64,000 nt of DNA from Trichoplusia ni. Lineage: Eukaryota > Arthropoda > Insecta > Lepidoptera > Noctuidae. Positions 12,962-24,426 of the stretch are shown one piece after another. Every line of letters starts with the position of its first letter. Within the stretch, counting starts at the first letter, position 1. Under the pieces are notes generated by a model. That model was not told the origin of the DNA. It saw nothing but the letters and a program-made list of their open reading frames with translations, and did not search any database. The position numbers and the translations under genes were made by a program. The DNA lies in the NCBI RefSeq assembly GCF_003590095.1, contig NC_039493.1, positions 558,001-622,000 on the forward strand. The letters are read 5' to 3'.

Positions 12962-14079
12962 GCCTGCATCGATCTCACTCTAAGAGTTATCAGTTAGTCA
13001 CTAGTAATCTGCATAAACATGTGATAATGGGAACTGTATTTGTTTATTAATGATAAAAGCCATAAATGGTGAGACGATATTGGTTAAAGAATTTTGATGA
13101 GAGGTCAAACATGGCTACCGAATTTATCTGTTAAGAGAATTTCTTTTCGATTTTTTGAGGCAGGGTTGTGAGCATAAATTAGTACTTTTAATTATTTAAA
13201 TAAAAAATACTTTTGTGACCTGTTTCTTACCAGATCTTACTTGGTAGGATAATGCCGCGATATTTACCTGTAAACAAGAAAAAATACATTAATTAGTGAT
13301 TTCATTATTAAATTTTATTCAAACCAAATCGTTAATTACAATCCTTAATATACTGATACAAGTAGAAAAATGAAAATAGAAAAGTAAAACTAAAAATAAA
13401 TAATTTATGGACCCCTTCGGGTACAGACTCATGGCTCTACAATAATCGGAGAGATGAAGAAAGAGCATTTTTACATTTATCTATATATGTATATTTAATT
13501 GTTAATTATTTTTAAGTAGCTCTCAGGCTGTTGTCAAAAATAAGATAACAAAACATTTATTATCATCAAATAATATTTTGAAGTCTTATTTTTTCTATCA
13601 ACGACTAACATAATATTTAACTCAGTGCAGGAGTCGCTTTCTAGTGCAGAAACACCAACTTTATAGAGCCATAATTACAGGAAGATTAATCAATCTAGTT
13701 TAGTAAACATATAATAGGGCTATACAAAAGTAATGGTGTAAGATCTAATTGTTCATGTTTCCTCAATCAACAGTTGGGGCTTACAATGCACAAGCTCGGC
13801 TCTATCAGCCGACGAATTAATTAATTTCAGTAGTAGGTAATATTTGTAAGTATTTTTATTCGCTGGTTGGTACTCTGAGTACAAGGGGTATGAAACTAGA
13901 TGGCGTTGTGTAAAAAAAAATATGTTGTAATAATATTTTTTATTGTTCAAGTCCATTTTTCGAAAGAGAGGAGGTTCTGAATTCACCTGTATTTCGTTTT
14001 TATTTGTTACTTTCAACCCCGGAATGGTTGAATTGGAATTCGTTACGGTACGATACCCTTAGCAAGACTAGTAAAGCTA
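12962..14079. other. AT-rich non-coding stretch
   Basis: No gene or repeat is recognised. An 87-codon minus-strand frame at 13753-14016 is dominated by Asn, Lys and Tyr codons, as expected from AT-rich DNA, and has no domain. Confidence 0.45.
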
Positions 14080-14275
14080 GGTTGAGGAGGTCTTGCGGTA
14101 GTTTGCATTGCGTCCCCGTGGTCTCAGTTACAAGGGAAGGGTGAAGCACTCTGGTGGTTTTAGCCGGTAGGAGTCCGGCACACCTCTCCGCCTTCCCCAG
14201 GGCGGAGAAAGTCCATGAGGATTTCCCCGGGGAAAAAAAAGGTTGAGCAGGTCAGAAAGGAAGGCGCTTCTTGTA
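14080..14275 (-). mobile_element. Degraded interspersed repeat with CTCCGCCTTCC block
   Basis: This is a sharply bounded GC-richer block. On the minus strand it reads CCCCGGGGAAATCCTCATGG, then TTTCTCCGCCCTGGGGAAGG, then CGGAGAGGTGTGCCGGACTC. I recognise this series as a common lepidopteran interspersed repeat, probably part of a retrotransposon, but I cannot name the family. The minus strand is chosen by that recollection only. Confidence 0.55.
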
Positions 14276-14280
14276 AAATA

Positions 14281-15167
14281 CTTTTTTTAACTGCATCCGT
14301 TTAGACATTAAGCCGACCCGAATGAAGAATGAATATTTGGAAAAAGACTAGGCTATTGATGATAACTTATAACCGATCAATATAATACACAGTATATAGA
14401 TACACATTCAATCCAGAGTGGTTGAGTTACTCCAACAAATCTCTCATTTACGAGATGAGTGTTATAAACAGATTTAAACATAAACAAGAGAGAGAGCAAC
14501 AATTAAAATTTTATACGAAAAGCTCACATAAAGTGATATTGAGAGCGTTTCATTGTATCAAGGTGGAGTTACACTGGCCTTTTACCTTCTCTGAAAGTTT
14601 TTATATTTTATATTTGTAGCGGTATAGCGTCAAAATAAATAAATGCGGACAATAAAAAAAATGTCAAAGGGTTTGTTTATTTATGATTTGATTAGTTTGT
14701 GACAAGTATGTTCTGGGTTAAGTTTTTAAATACTGTGATGAATGTGATCAATCATAAATATTGTAATAAGGCACATTACACAAGCTTATACGCATATATC
14801 TCAACTTATTGCTCACAGCTAGTATAAGCAAAGAGACATAAGAGAAAGATTAACATTTTCTCAGATTTTGGCCAGTGTCTCGCCACCTTTACAAATTTAA
14901 ACATAAAACATTTAATTCATTTTATCTGGTGCACTTTCAAAACATTTCGAGTGCACTTTCTACATTAATATAACATGTCATAATTTTCCTTTTTATCACG
15001 ACGCGCGTGTTAACTTTATAATTGTATAAATTACTAATTAGTCAAAATGACAGACATAGTTTACTCTGTACAAGTAGTTAAAGCAAATTATTTAATTTCC
15101 ATTGTTATCTTTTAAAAGGTTTTAAACTTTTCGTGAGTTCCCGTGAGGTTCAAATTAGGTTTTTTTT
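14281..15167. other. AT-rich stretch with a SINE-end word
   Basis: A 21-base word at 14632-14652, AAATAAATAAATGCGGACAA preceded by one more A, is identical to the 3' end of the minus-strand SINE at 52331-52351. It is probably a solo SINE tail or a shared end sequence. Nothing else is recognised. Confidence 0.4.
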
Positions 15168-15361
15168 CGTGCTAAGGAATTTAATCCTTTACTCGCGGGG
15201 GATTTCACAAACATTCAAATCACATGACAATCAGATACCCAGACTCAGATCAAGCATTTGTCAATCACTCAAACGATTGTTCTACGCGAGGATCAAACCC
15301 GCTTCACATAGCTCAAAGTGGGTTTAGTGTAATCAACTTAACCACTCAGTTATCCGTGCAG
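15168..15361 (-). mobile_element. tRNA-derived SINE, minus orientation
   Basis: Internal RNA polymerase III promoter boxes appear in reverse complement: B box GGATCAAACCC at 15290-15300 and A box CCACTCAGTTATCC at 15342-15355. The tail includes TTTCACAAACATTCAAATCA, which aligns with the tails of the copies at 42058-42245 and 48296-48430. The three therefore form one subfamily. Mismatches and gaps between copies indicate old, inactive insertions. Confidence 0.8.
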
Positions 15362-16578
15362 TATATTGACTCTAAAGGACTCTTTGTTTTTTGTTTAAAC
15401 CTAGTCAAATGAATTATTGCTGAACTTTAAATTGGAAAAGTTCTTTAAATTAAAACAAACATCGACTACTATTTACAATTATATCCATCATTAACATCCA
15501 CACTCATCAAAAATTCATAAAACCTGACTGATTGCATCACGTTCTTCTGTTATTCAGCGTAACGTTAGCCCGCGGCCACCAGTTGTCATTGCTAAGACAA
15601 TTCATTGTCCAGTGTCGAAAGTCGCGACACGGCAGCTCCTACTTATTAGGCGATTACATTATTATTGTTGAGCTGAAGACACATGTGCGAAGAATAGATT
15701 AAATATTTTTTGAGCTTTTTTACTTAGATTTTAAATTAATTTAATAGGTAATAGACTTAATTCAGTAAAAACTGTTTTTTTTTCGTTTTCTTGGGATTTA
15801 ATAATTAAGACACTTTTATGTTAAAAGTGACTTTTTAAAAGATACTAATATAAGTGAATTTATCATGCGACATATGTAACTTTTTAGAAAAAGCTTTGGT
15901 TTCTATTTACAATTATTACTACAATAAAAATTTCGCGATTCTACCATAATGGGATGTATAAAACTTTTAACTACCATTATCAAGTATAATTATTTAGGTT
16001 AAAGTTCTGTCACTTGAAGTACTAATTAAATACATTAGAGATCGCTTTTAAATATAAGATGATCTCCGACACTATAAAACGTACAAGAATTAATTAAAAT
16101 GAATTCCTAACATTCCGACCCATATAAAGCTAGCCAACATTCAGATTAATCATTATTTATCTTAAATCAGAGCGCAAATCTCGATAAAACGTATTAATTA
16201 ATAAATACATTTTCTCGATCATTAACTTAAAATTTCGAAAGAACTACCTAACCATTTAACTGTCTTATACTTGACGTTTTAATATCTTTCAACTGTGTCT
16301 TTGTTAAAATAAGTTTATTTTCAAAACATGTATGTAATTTTGAGTTCATCCCTGTATTGCTCTGGTGAGCGGTGGTGGTGGTCAAAATCTGGTGAGACAA
16401 AGCGATGAATTTGAAACTTTTGAACACTACAGAACTATTAACTAATTCAAAATGAATGATTTTTTAAAGAAACTTCAAATTCAGATTTTACAATTAAATA
16501 TTTGATCCTTATCTCATGATCATTTTAGATGTTTACCAAATATTATCTTGGTAGAAGTGGGTTGGTAGAAGTGTAGAA
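15362..16578. other. AT-rich stretch with a small GC patch
   Basis: At about 15560-15640 there is a GC-richer segment (CCCGCGGCCACC, GTCGCGACACGGC) of non-repetitive character. The remainder is A/T-rich and featureless apart from a (GGT)n run near 16370. Confidence 0.4.
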
Positions 16579-16660
16579 AGTACCAGTGTTTTACAAGGAG
16601 CGCCTGTCTTGTCTCCTCAACCCAGTCACCTGGACAACCACTTCAATCATTAGCCCGAAT
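16579..16660. repeat. Fragment of CAACCCAGT-family interspersed repeat
   Basis: TACCAGTGTTTTACAAGGAG, then CTCCTCAACCCAGTCACCTGG, matches the longer copies at 29975-30318 and 42705-43025. Only the first part of the element is present. Just upstream, GGTAGAAGTG occurs twice in tandem. The class of the family is not known to me. Confidence 0.7.
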
Positions 16661-17137
16661 TAAACGAAACAGCACAACCTTGACAAAGCCTAATTTTAGT
16701 ACTATTTAGAGAAAACTGCAAACAAAGTATAGCCTTAGGGGTAAACAGTGAGCGCGCAGCTTAAGTTCAGCAAAAACACTAGAAAATAACGTAAGAGTTG
16801 CACGTACGGACAGAACGAATGATTATCACTGATGATAGTGATTTAGAAGACTACTGAACGGGGTTAGCCCACATGTTCACTTGTAGGTCAATCGCATTAC
16901 ATGTTGTCATAAAATTGTTTCAGATTCTACGCTATATTTTAAAAGCACTTTTATAGATTATTACAAATAGAATAATGTGTTTAAAAACCGCAAGACGTCT
17001 ATAAAATTAGATCCGGTATCTAAGTTTTTTATGAAATTACTGTTCGGATGAGGAAGTGTATTTTTGCATGCTTGGGTCATCTTAAAATGTATTTGACCGA
17101 TTATTAAGAGCGTTGTTCATCAAAGAATTCTGACAGT

Positions 17138-17186
17138 TTCAATAAAATTGGCATAAAGTTGTTACCTTTATGCCAATTTTATTGAA
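17138..17186. repeat. Perfect 21-bp inverted repeat (hairpin), 7-nt loop
   Basis: Arms 17138-17158 and 17166-17186 are exact reverse complements, with core AATTGGCATAAAG / CTTTATGCCAATT, around the loop TTGTTAC. One mismatch beyond the arms is followed by two further pairs. A perfect 21-bp stem is far beyond chance in this length. The loop is short for a canonical microRNA precursor, so a collapsed MITE or local inverted duplication is as likely. Confidence 0.85.
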
Positions 17187-17574
17187 TCTTATTGTTCGAT
17201 TAGACTGTAATTTAACCTATTTCAAAAAAGGAGGAAGTTCTCAATTCAGCGCTTTTATCTTATCTCCGAACTTCGGTCTGGGTTAACAGATTTTTTCCAT
17301 TTAACGTTTAGCTTTCATTTGGTCTCAAAATGTTCATCAATTTAATAGTTTTCATTTGAAGTTTATATAGTTTTGTTGTCAAAAATGCTATTTTTATGTG
17401 TTACGTTTCTTCTGTCCTTATATAAACACCATCATTTTAATATCGATGGCTTGTATCTTTCCGTAAGCTTATAACTTTCACGCATACTTTAAATAATCTT
17501 CACTTACCTTCACACTACATTGCAAATTTAAAGCAAGAGAATATCCAATCGGGACACTCAACCAGTAATGTAAT

Positions 17575-17665
17575 AAACGCGCGTCAAAAGTCGCGCGTTG
17601 GCGTGTCGCCTCGTTACCGCGCATTAGTCGCGCCTCATCGCGACATTCGAGAACGCGTGAATCAC
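17575..17665. promoter_or_regulatory. CpG-rich block
   Basis: The block is dense in CGCG words, such as TCGCGCGTTGG, ACCGCGCATTAGTCGCGCC and CATCGCG. TCGCGCGT and GCCTCATCGCG resemble TCGCGCGT and GCCTGATCGCG in the block at 18929-19066, so this may be a third, more diverged relative of that duplicated sequence. Regulatory function is inferred. Confidence 0.3.
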
Positions 17666-18362
17666 CTTTATTGTGACAACAGAAAGTTTAGACTGAGTTT
17701 AATGTAAATTCGAGTTTTAAATAACATACTTCTCGAATTACAATTCTATCGATTAAACATTATTGTTATACTAATAATTATAGTGGTGTTGTTCTCATCT
17801 TAAATCGATCAATTTATGTGACTTATTTATGTGCTTTGACTGTTGATATAACTTTATCACCTAGACGTGTATCTTGAATTACTAATTTATTCACAACTTT
17901 TGTCTTAACAGTCGTTTAAGTAATATATACGTTCATATTTACTGATTTATGGCATAATAAATTTATTAGTTAGCTATCAAAACTGTTGTTAACATCATAA
18001 ATAATTTAATTTTTAGGATTAAAGACACTATTCGTAATCTCTTGAGCATTTTCCCGACACAATTATTAGAAATTCATTGTTTTAACTGTGTTTCGCTTCG
18101 TACTAATTTTCTAATTATTATTTCGGAAAAATGCAATTTCCATTAATGATTCAGCTTAAATATCGGAATTGGAGCCAAAACAAACAAACAAAATGCTTTA
18201 GATTTTCCTCATTCATTACCCCATAATAAGGAGAATAAAAACTATAAAAGTTCACACGTAAAATAAGTAAAACATTCCCTTTATTTGTGTTCTACACCAA
18301 CTACATTGCTCAAGATGCATAATGATTGCGATTTGATAAACATGTGTACGTACAAATCCATC

Positions 18363-18490
18363 AGGCACGGTGCTTCGAACGAATTGCTTATAAGGGCTCT
18401 GAGTAGACACGGCGGTTGGCACGCTCGCGCCGAACCTAATCACGCGGAACCAACAAGATGTGAGCGCGTAAAACAAAATATGCTTTATTG
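18363..18490 (+). repeat. GC-rich duplicated block, copy 1
   Basis: This copy shares ordered exact words with 18929-19066: TAATCACGCG (18437-18446), GCGTAAAACAAAAT (18466-18479) and GCTTTATT (18482-18489). Spacing between the first two is 29 bases here and 25 in the other copy. Upstream similarity is weaker but collinear. The candidate donor-like AAG/GTATAA at about 18544 is noted without further support. It could be a duplicated regulatory element or a transposon remnant. Confidence 0.6.
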
Positions 18491-18928
18491 GTAGCGGTCT
18501 GTGTGTGCGTGATTCTCATCGTCTGTGAAGTCTGTAAATTCAAGGTATAAATATTTTGTGAGGTCTGTTTTTTACACATATGTTTTAAAGTAAGTTTTGT
18601 TGTTTTTGGTCGTTAAAGTTGATAGGTAATGTAGGAAAAGCGTTTGAGAGATCGTGAATGCTTGTCCAGGGTCTGGGTGTCTTTAGAATGTTTGTAAAAC
18701 TTCCAGGAACACAAGGATTTCTTAATGCTGGAGCCGATGTTTTCCCAATTTGGAACAAGGACAAAGATAAACAAACGCATATGACCGGCAGAAGCTCAAA
18801 GATAAAAGTACAAGGTCTGAAACTATCGAAAAATAATTCAAGATAATTTCCTTAACAGACAGCGCAGTATTACAAGCATGGTGCTATGAAGTAAATCATG
18901 CATGTTACATCGATTCAACAACATTAGA

Positions 18929-19066
18929 ATTGATGTGCCGCGGTGAAAGAGCAATTTCAAACGAATAGCAAAAACGAACACGTCTCCGATCGTTTGTCGC
19001 GCGTGCGATGCGACAGTAATCACGCGTGCAAATGCCTGATCGCGTAAAACAAAATCAAGCTTTATT
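18929..19066 (+). repeat. GC-rich duplicated block, copy 2
   Basis: This is the second collinear copy, about 580 bp downstream of the first, with TAATCACGCG at 19017-19026, GCGTAAAACAAAAT at 19042-19055 and GCTTTATT at 19059-19066. It is CpG-rich (TCGCGCGTGCGATGCGAC). The flanks are not obviously related, which argues against recent tandem duplication of a large segment. Confidence 0.6.
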
Positions 19067-19670
19067 TACCATGAAGGTTCTATCGTTAAGAGGAGGAAGT
19101 TTCTGTGTCAGAGTTTTTGGTTTTATGAGGAGTTGTAGTAAAATGATGCAATGACAATTTATGTAATTTGAACTATTGTTTCGTAGATTTTATTTGATTC
19201 GTTTGTTTTTTTCTTATTGAATGTCTGCACAAATTATACTTGAGATAGTAGTGTCGAGAAATATAACGGGAAGATAAGTAGTATCGCTTTTAATTGTGAC
19301 CGTTTTGGTCTTGAAATAACTTTTACACAAAAACAAATAAAATATAACGTTCTGAATATTTATTTATGTCTTGTGAACGAAGTGAATCGTTTTGAACGAA
19401 TTGTCTCGATAACAACCAACGTTTATCGATACCCAGAAGTTCATTTTACGACATCTTATTCCGCGATGCGTAAAACTGAATAATAATTCGGAAAAAGTCC
19501 GATCATCATAAAACGTGTTTTTATGTTTTAATTTCAAAAGTGATTCTTTATGACGCTTCTGCATTGCGTTTACTGTTAGCTCATAAGGGAAAAATCGTGA
19601 TGCCGTTAACCGATAAAGTTTGGTGTAAAAAATCGTATGTTAGCTGTAAATAATGAACATATTATAAATT

Positions 19671-19950
19671 ACTAGCTGTTGCCCGCGACTTCGTCCGCGT
19701 GGTTAGAAGATAATAAGAAACGAATTTGAACGGAAGCCCTCGAAGATGAATAATTTTCCCTGTTTTTGCACATTTTCCATTGTATCTTGGCTCCTATTAG
19801 TTGCGGCGTGGTGGTATCTGACCCAAAAACCTTCCTCGATGAATCGTCTATTTAATACAAAAACAAGTATTCAATTTGAACCAGTAGTTCCAGAGATAAG
19901 GGCGTTCAAACAAACAAACAAACTCTTCAGCTTTATATATTAGTATAGAT
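19671..19950 (+). mobile_element. Lepidopteran CCCGCGACTTCGTCC repeat, copy 1
   Basis: It begins ACTAGCTGTTGCCCGCGACT and ends CAGCTTTATATATTAGTATA, preceded by (CAAA)n. Nearly the whole length aligns with 25859-26115, which is about 23 bp shorter. This type, with a 5' CCCGCGACTTCGTCCGCGTGG and a 3' TTAGTATAGAT, is abundant in Lepidoptera. I believe it is the 3' part of a non-LTR retrotransposon or its non-autonomous derivative, but the class is not certain. A 65-codon frame inside is not a gene. Confidence 0.85.
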
Positions 19951-19964
19951 AATTAATTATTTAA

Positions 19965-20007
19965 TAACGATTTACTCGCTTAGTAGACTAGTTTCGGACT
20001 ATCATTA
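19965..20007 (+). repeat. CGACTAGT-family repeat, deleted copy 2
   Basis: AACGATTTACTCGC followed by GACTAGTTTCGGACTATC matches both ends of the family core but lacks the central GTATTTATCGGGAT section. It follows the CCCGCGACTTCG repeat directly. Confidence 0.5.
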
Positions 20008-20802
20008 AACTGGAGGAGAAGGATTCTATTTCACAATTCAATTTCTTTGTTATTACTTTATTTTACATTATTCAACGAGTGTTTCTAGACGTACCGCGAT
20101 TAGTTTTATGCAGTCCTGGGCAGTTCATGCAATAGTTCATTGTACACTAATAAACATAAAAATAATTAATAAAGTGCTGTGTGGTTTAGTAATAGTACGT
20201 AATGGTTTTGCCATGAATGTATTTATTAAAGATAATTTAATGAACCTTATCAATATTTATCCAAAAACGTTGTTTAAAAACTACAAGCAAGTAGCGAAGT
20301 GTTAACAGGTTTCTATACATCAAATAAATTTATTGAGTGTCGAAATAAGATGTAATTTATCACAAAACTTTATTAGTCATTTAGCATATACAGTTAGTCT
20401 AGGTAAACTGTTAATTAAGGAACAAATAAGGACGGCACTTAAGTAATACGCTCGTAAAAGTCGATATATAAAAACGTTGCTCCCATGTCCACACTCGCGA
20501 CTTCGGAAAACGTTTAAAAACAGCAATAAAAGAATTGTAGTTACACGGAATGACTGTCGGCGTAGGATGCTAAGACCAGCTTTCACGGTTTATTTGCATC
20601 GTAAAAACTTGAGAGACATCCCTACCGGAGTCCGCACAATTTACACGAGAAACAAAAAAAACACCTTATTACATCGTCGAGACACTTTTAAACTTTGCAT
20701 ATCGAGAGATGAAAGATAGAAAAGAAACAGTGAAGGGACACGCCACGATTACTCCATATCGATTTCCACAACAACACAAACAGTTTTACTACTCGAAATT
20801 GA

Positions 20803-21459
20803 TTAAAAGGACCAATAATACTGACACACTATAATGACTCGTAAAATAATTTGCGTTAAGTAAATTGCTTGTAAACCAGAGAATGTTAGTGTCATTCTCT
20901 TATTTAATACGTCCGCAATTGTAACCTTCATTTGTGTTAACATTCTATAAAAGTTTATGGTAACACTGTAGCCATTAAAACAAACATGTACAGTCGTATA
21001 AAATCTAACGGTTTGCGTGTCAGGGGAATAAGGAACAATCGATGCAGTTAAATTAAATTTACATCGCGATCGGTGACACGAAGTGGTGTTACGATTACAC
21101 ATATTACATAACACGATACTAAGGATTATCGTAATTGAGCATAGCTTTATTGATCCATAGAGAAGAGAACAAAGCACTTCTCTATGGATTAATAAAGCTA
21201 TGCGCGAATGACAGCTGCTATAACGTGTCGAATTTACGACGACCGTTGGCGTTTGACATAAAAGTCGATATAAAATCGTTTTTATCGATACCTGCAATCC
21301 ACGGCTCGTAACTGGCTCGATAATTTCTTCATTTCGTATTGAAGTATATCGAGTAAAGTTGTACTTAGTGTCTCCAAGAAGTTTGAACCAGTTTGTTGTT
21401 GCATAAAAATTATTCACGGTTTTAGTGATTGACCTAAAGTCTCTTAACAGACGATACAT
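20803..21459 (-). CDS. 218-codon open frame, function unknown, doubtful gene
   Basis: This is the longest open frame in the window, with an ATG at 21459 in a favourable insect context (CAAAATG) and a TAA at 20803. The predicted protein is rich in Thr, Ile, Arg, Cys and Tyr. It has no motif, signal peptide or domain that I recognise, and no internal repeats. A near-perfect 27-bp inverted repeat (21139-21203) lies inside the frame, which is unusual for coding sequence and gives related residue strings on both sides. By a rough estimate a frame this long in 64 kb of AT-rich DNA is uncommon but not impossible by chance. It could be a chance frame, part of an unknown transposon or an orphan exon. 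I lean towards chance. Confidence 0.15.
   Translation of the reverse strand: MYRLLRDFRSITKTVNNFYATTNWFKLLGDTKYNFTRYTSIRNEEIIEPVTSRGLQVSIKTILYRLLCQTPTVVVNSTRYSSCHSRIALLIHREVLCSLLYGSIKLCSITIILSIVLCNMCNRNTTSCHRSRCKFNLTASIVPYSPDTQTVRFYTTVHVCFNGYSVTINFYRMLTQMKVTIADVLNKRMTLTFSGLQAIYLTQIILRVIIVCQYYWSF
21139..21203. ncRNA. miRNA-sized near-perfect hairpin
   Basis: Arms 21139-21165 and 21177-21203 are 27 bases each and pair at 26 positions around an 11-base loop, AGAACAAAGCA. Below the arms an imperfect stem of about seven more positions can form (for example G21137-C21205 and T21135-A21207). The 65-base span and terminal loop fit a microRNA precursor. The near-perfect pairing equally fits a young inverted duplication or MITE core. 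It matches no conserved insect microRNA that I remember, so the strand of any transcript is unknown. Confidence 0.35.
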
Positions 21460-22134
21460 TTTGGACAGCCATTTTGTTTTCGCACCAAGAACGATTATTT
21501 TGCACTTGCCTTAAGTACCGTTTATGAATTAGATCGAGATAACCATGTGTTTTCTGGAAAACGAGTTTTTATATCAAATAATTCTGTCTTCAAATTGGGC
21601 ATTGAAGAAAATAAATATCGTCGTTTCGACAAAATGATTTCGATGTCTGTCTGAATTTTCGTTGAAACTTTTAAAAGCAAAAAGACGTGTCTAATATTAA
21701 TTATCAAACGGACTAAAATGGTTGCCATCCTTAACGTAGCTTTCAATGTTATGTGTTAAAATGATTTCCCCATACAATTCGTTTTTACATCAGTTCGACT
21801 ATTCATAGCAGGATCTTAAGCATTTTTATTAGCTTATAAGTGTCGCCAGTTAAAATGTCATCATACTTTCATGTTTACGTACTGGATAACTGCGTGTATC
21901 CTTAGACTTACTTTGTTGCAAGCAGATAGGATCAACTTAACAAGTTAAGACAAATTAAGATATAAACGGAAACAACATGGAATTGAGCTTTCTTTTACTT
22001 CCCTTATAGAATGGCTATGTTTGCGACATAGCAGGGTCTAAAGTACATGGAATGATGAAACATATTTTGATTCATGTAACGTTGTAGCAACATTATTTTC
22101 GTATTTCGTATAATAATAATAATAATTTTGTAAT

Positions 22135-22304
22135 TGGAATGACAGCGTGCTGCTGGGGAGTTTGTTGCACCGTTTCTTCTCTCACAGCAAAAGCACTTAG
22201 GAAGCGGTGATGGGTGGGCGAAACTGGGTGCTGTCCAATGTAACCTGACCTTCAAAAAGTGCTACTTAGTAGCCTAATTTGAATAAATGAATTTTGATTT
22301 TGAT
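22135..22304 (+). mobile_element. LINE 3' end
   Basis: The recognisable 3' untranslated end of a lepidopteran non-LTR retrotransposon runs from CTGCTGGGGAGTTTG, through CTCACAGCAAAAGCACTTAG and TGTCCAATGTAACCTGACC, to a tail of repeated GATTTT units (ATTTTGATTTTGATT). No reverse transcriptase coding remains. An (ATA)n microsatellite sits just upstream at about 22111-22125. Confidence 0.75.
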
Positions 22305-24147
22305 TCGTTCATAAAGCATATGCCGAGTTTTCTATACCTATTCTTGTTACTTTTTCCTATAATGGCAGCAGAAAATCACTATCCATAAATATTACTAGTA
22401 TATCTATTTAAATGCGATGCTTAAGAATCAAACTGGAGACATACTATACATGATAGACACATATAGTTTTTACCATTTTGTACGAAACCGTGAAAAGCAA
22501 GTATTCGGCAAAAACATTATTGTTTTCTGAATAAAAGGAATGCCCTAAGCCTGCCCATGTACATGGACGGGTTTCGTCGAGGTCATTAGGGTTATGTTCG
22601 GGTTTCCGCCAATATATGACTGTCACAGTTTAGTTTCGGTACACGTAAAGGAAGCAAAACAATGGGTATATAGGAAACAAGTAGGAAGACTAACTAACTA
22701 ATCTAAGGCTGTGCAGATATAGTGACTCTCAATACTGTGTGAGAAATTATCCAAGCAGTAAGAGAAGGAAAATATAAAACAGTCCAAAAAAATTGACATC
22801 ATTGCAGTTAGGTTGACTAGTTAATGAACACCCTGAAAGTCATATCGGCTATTAACAGCCATTGACATCAACGGCTTTCAGGTTCCAAGATAAAATTAAA
22901 ATCAGCAGAATCTCAGTCTCATCATGACAAACTTGTTCGCACAATAAATTACTTAAAAAACTTTGTGCTAAAATTTAACTACGGCCAAACGACACGTCTC
23001 CTCATAAAAGCGTATCTGATCTTAATATCGAGACCCATATTCCCAAGGACCCTAAGTTCCATCGTAAACTGGCCATTACCAGTTATACCAACCACCAAAA
23101 CTGAACACCAGAAATAATATCAAAACATTAAAACGAAACGCCAAATATATATGAAACCCGGTTAAGTGTGAATCGGATTTGAGACGCTGAGGGTTCAGTA
23201 CAAGTGGGCTGAAGAAAAACAAATCGATTTAGTGACGAATGATGGTATAACGAGGGCCGTTGCTTCACCTCGATTTTTACTTTCAATATTTGTTGACAAA
23301 AATTCATCTTTGAAAATTTCAACTGTTTTGCTATCATGGCTCATAGATCACCCTGATGATCGATAGTCACGCAGGCGAATAGATGGACAAATAGCGACAC
23401 ATCAATAATTAGGTTCAGTTTTTATCAGTTGCTAAAAGAACCCTGAAAAAAACAAATTTTAATTGTGTCGTAATTTTTATTGGCGATTCCGCTTAAAAAT
23501 ATTTAAAGTAATGTTTCGTTAAAAATATGTACTGTTACGTGAATTTTTCAATTTTCTGTTTAAGTATAGTTTTTTATCGTAATATCAAAGTGACCTCGAT
23601 TAACCTTATCGGGTGGATTGCGAGAGCCTTCAGTTTTATTGTTCCGCCTTTGTTATTGATTTTCGTCGTATTTTTTGTATGGAATGTATGTATGGACGTC
23701 TTCGTGACTTGAGTAGTTAAATAAAGTGGCGATGCCTGATATGGGTAGGTGTTTATTTAAGATACACGCGCTTCGATGCTGTGGCATCTTAAAAATGTCT
23801 GCCTATCAGATAAAGTTATGGATATTACATCTAGTTTTTGCATATATGGTTAAATATTTTCTCGATTCCCCTTTACATTCCTCAACTATTTTAGGAAGTA
23901 CTTACAATAACTCAAACAAAAATTACTAAAGCCATACCAACGTTATAAAATTTATCCTATTAGTATACCTCCTACAAATACCAGACACCAAAAAGTCCGC
24001 ATTCTTTCACAAAACACGCGAAAAGTAAACTAAATTACCATCATACCATAAACTTGACCTTAACCAGTTGTCAAGAGCCCCCTGTTTAGACAGTATAGTT
24101 CGATGTAATGACTAGACAGTTTTCGTTAGACATAAGTGACCCGAACC
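22305..24147. other. AT-rich stretch without recognised genes
   Basis: At 22540-22625 the minus strand carries a GC-richer open segment (the peptide contains DLDETRPCTWAGLGH) of the type I associate with interspersed repeats, but I cannot place it. CCTGAAAG at 22832 and CTTTCAGG at 22875 form a small inverted pair. Nothing else stands out. Confidence 0.4.
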
Positions 24148-24159
24148 TGCGCGTGCGCA
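24148..24159. promoter_or_regulatory. NRF1/Ewg-like palindrome
   Basis: TGCGCGTGCGCA is close to the YGCGCAYGCGCR site bound by NRF1 and its fly homologue Erect wing. A short hairpin, CTGTTAT-GAA-ATAACAG, follows directly at 24161. Use in vivo is inferred. Confidence 0.4.
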
Positions 24160-24426
24160 TCTGTTATGAAATAACAGTCCACTTATTCATGTTTTGAGTG
24201 TCAATGACAGCGAGAGATATTTCTGTATGTAGGAGCATTGGTGTTGGTTCCGTATGTTAATAAAATTGTGTATTGTTGCTTTTATCTATTGTAAAAGAGT
24301 ATTATTATCCGATTGGGCTAGTTAATACCTAAGAGTTAACAAAGACAGGTTTTTGCTCTGCAGTGGGATGGTCATTGCTAAAATGTTTCCTTTACCCGCT
24401 ATGGATTAATTAAAATAATGTTTGAG

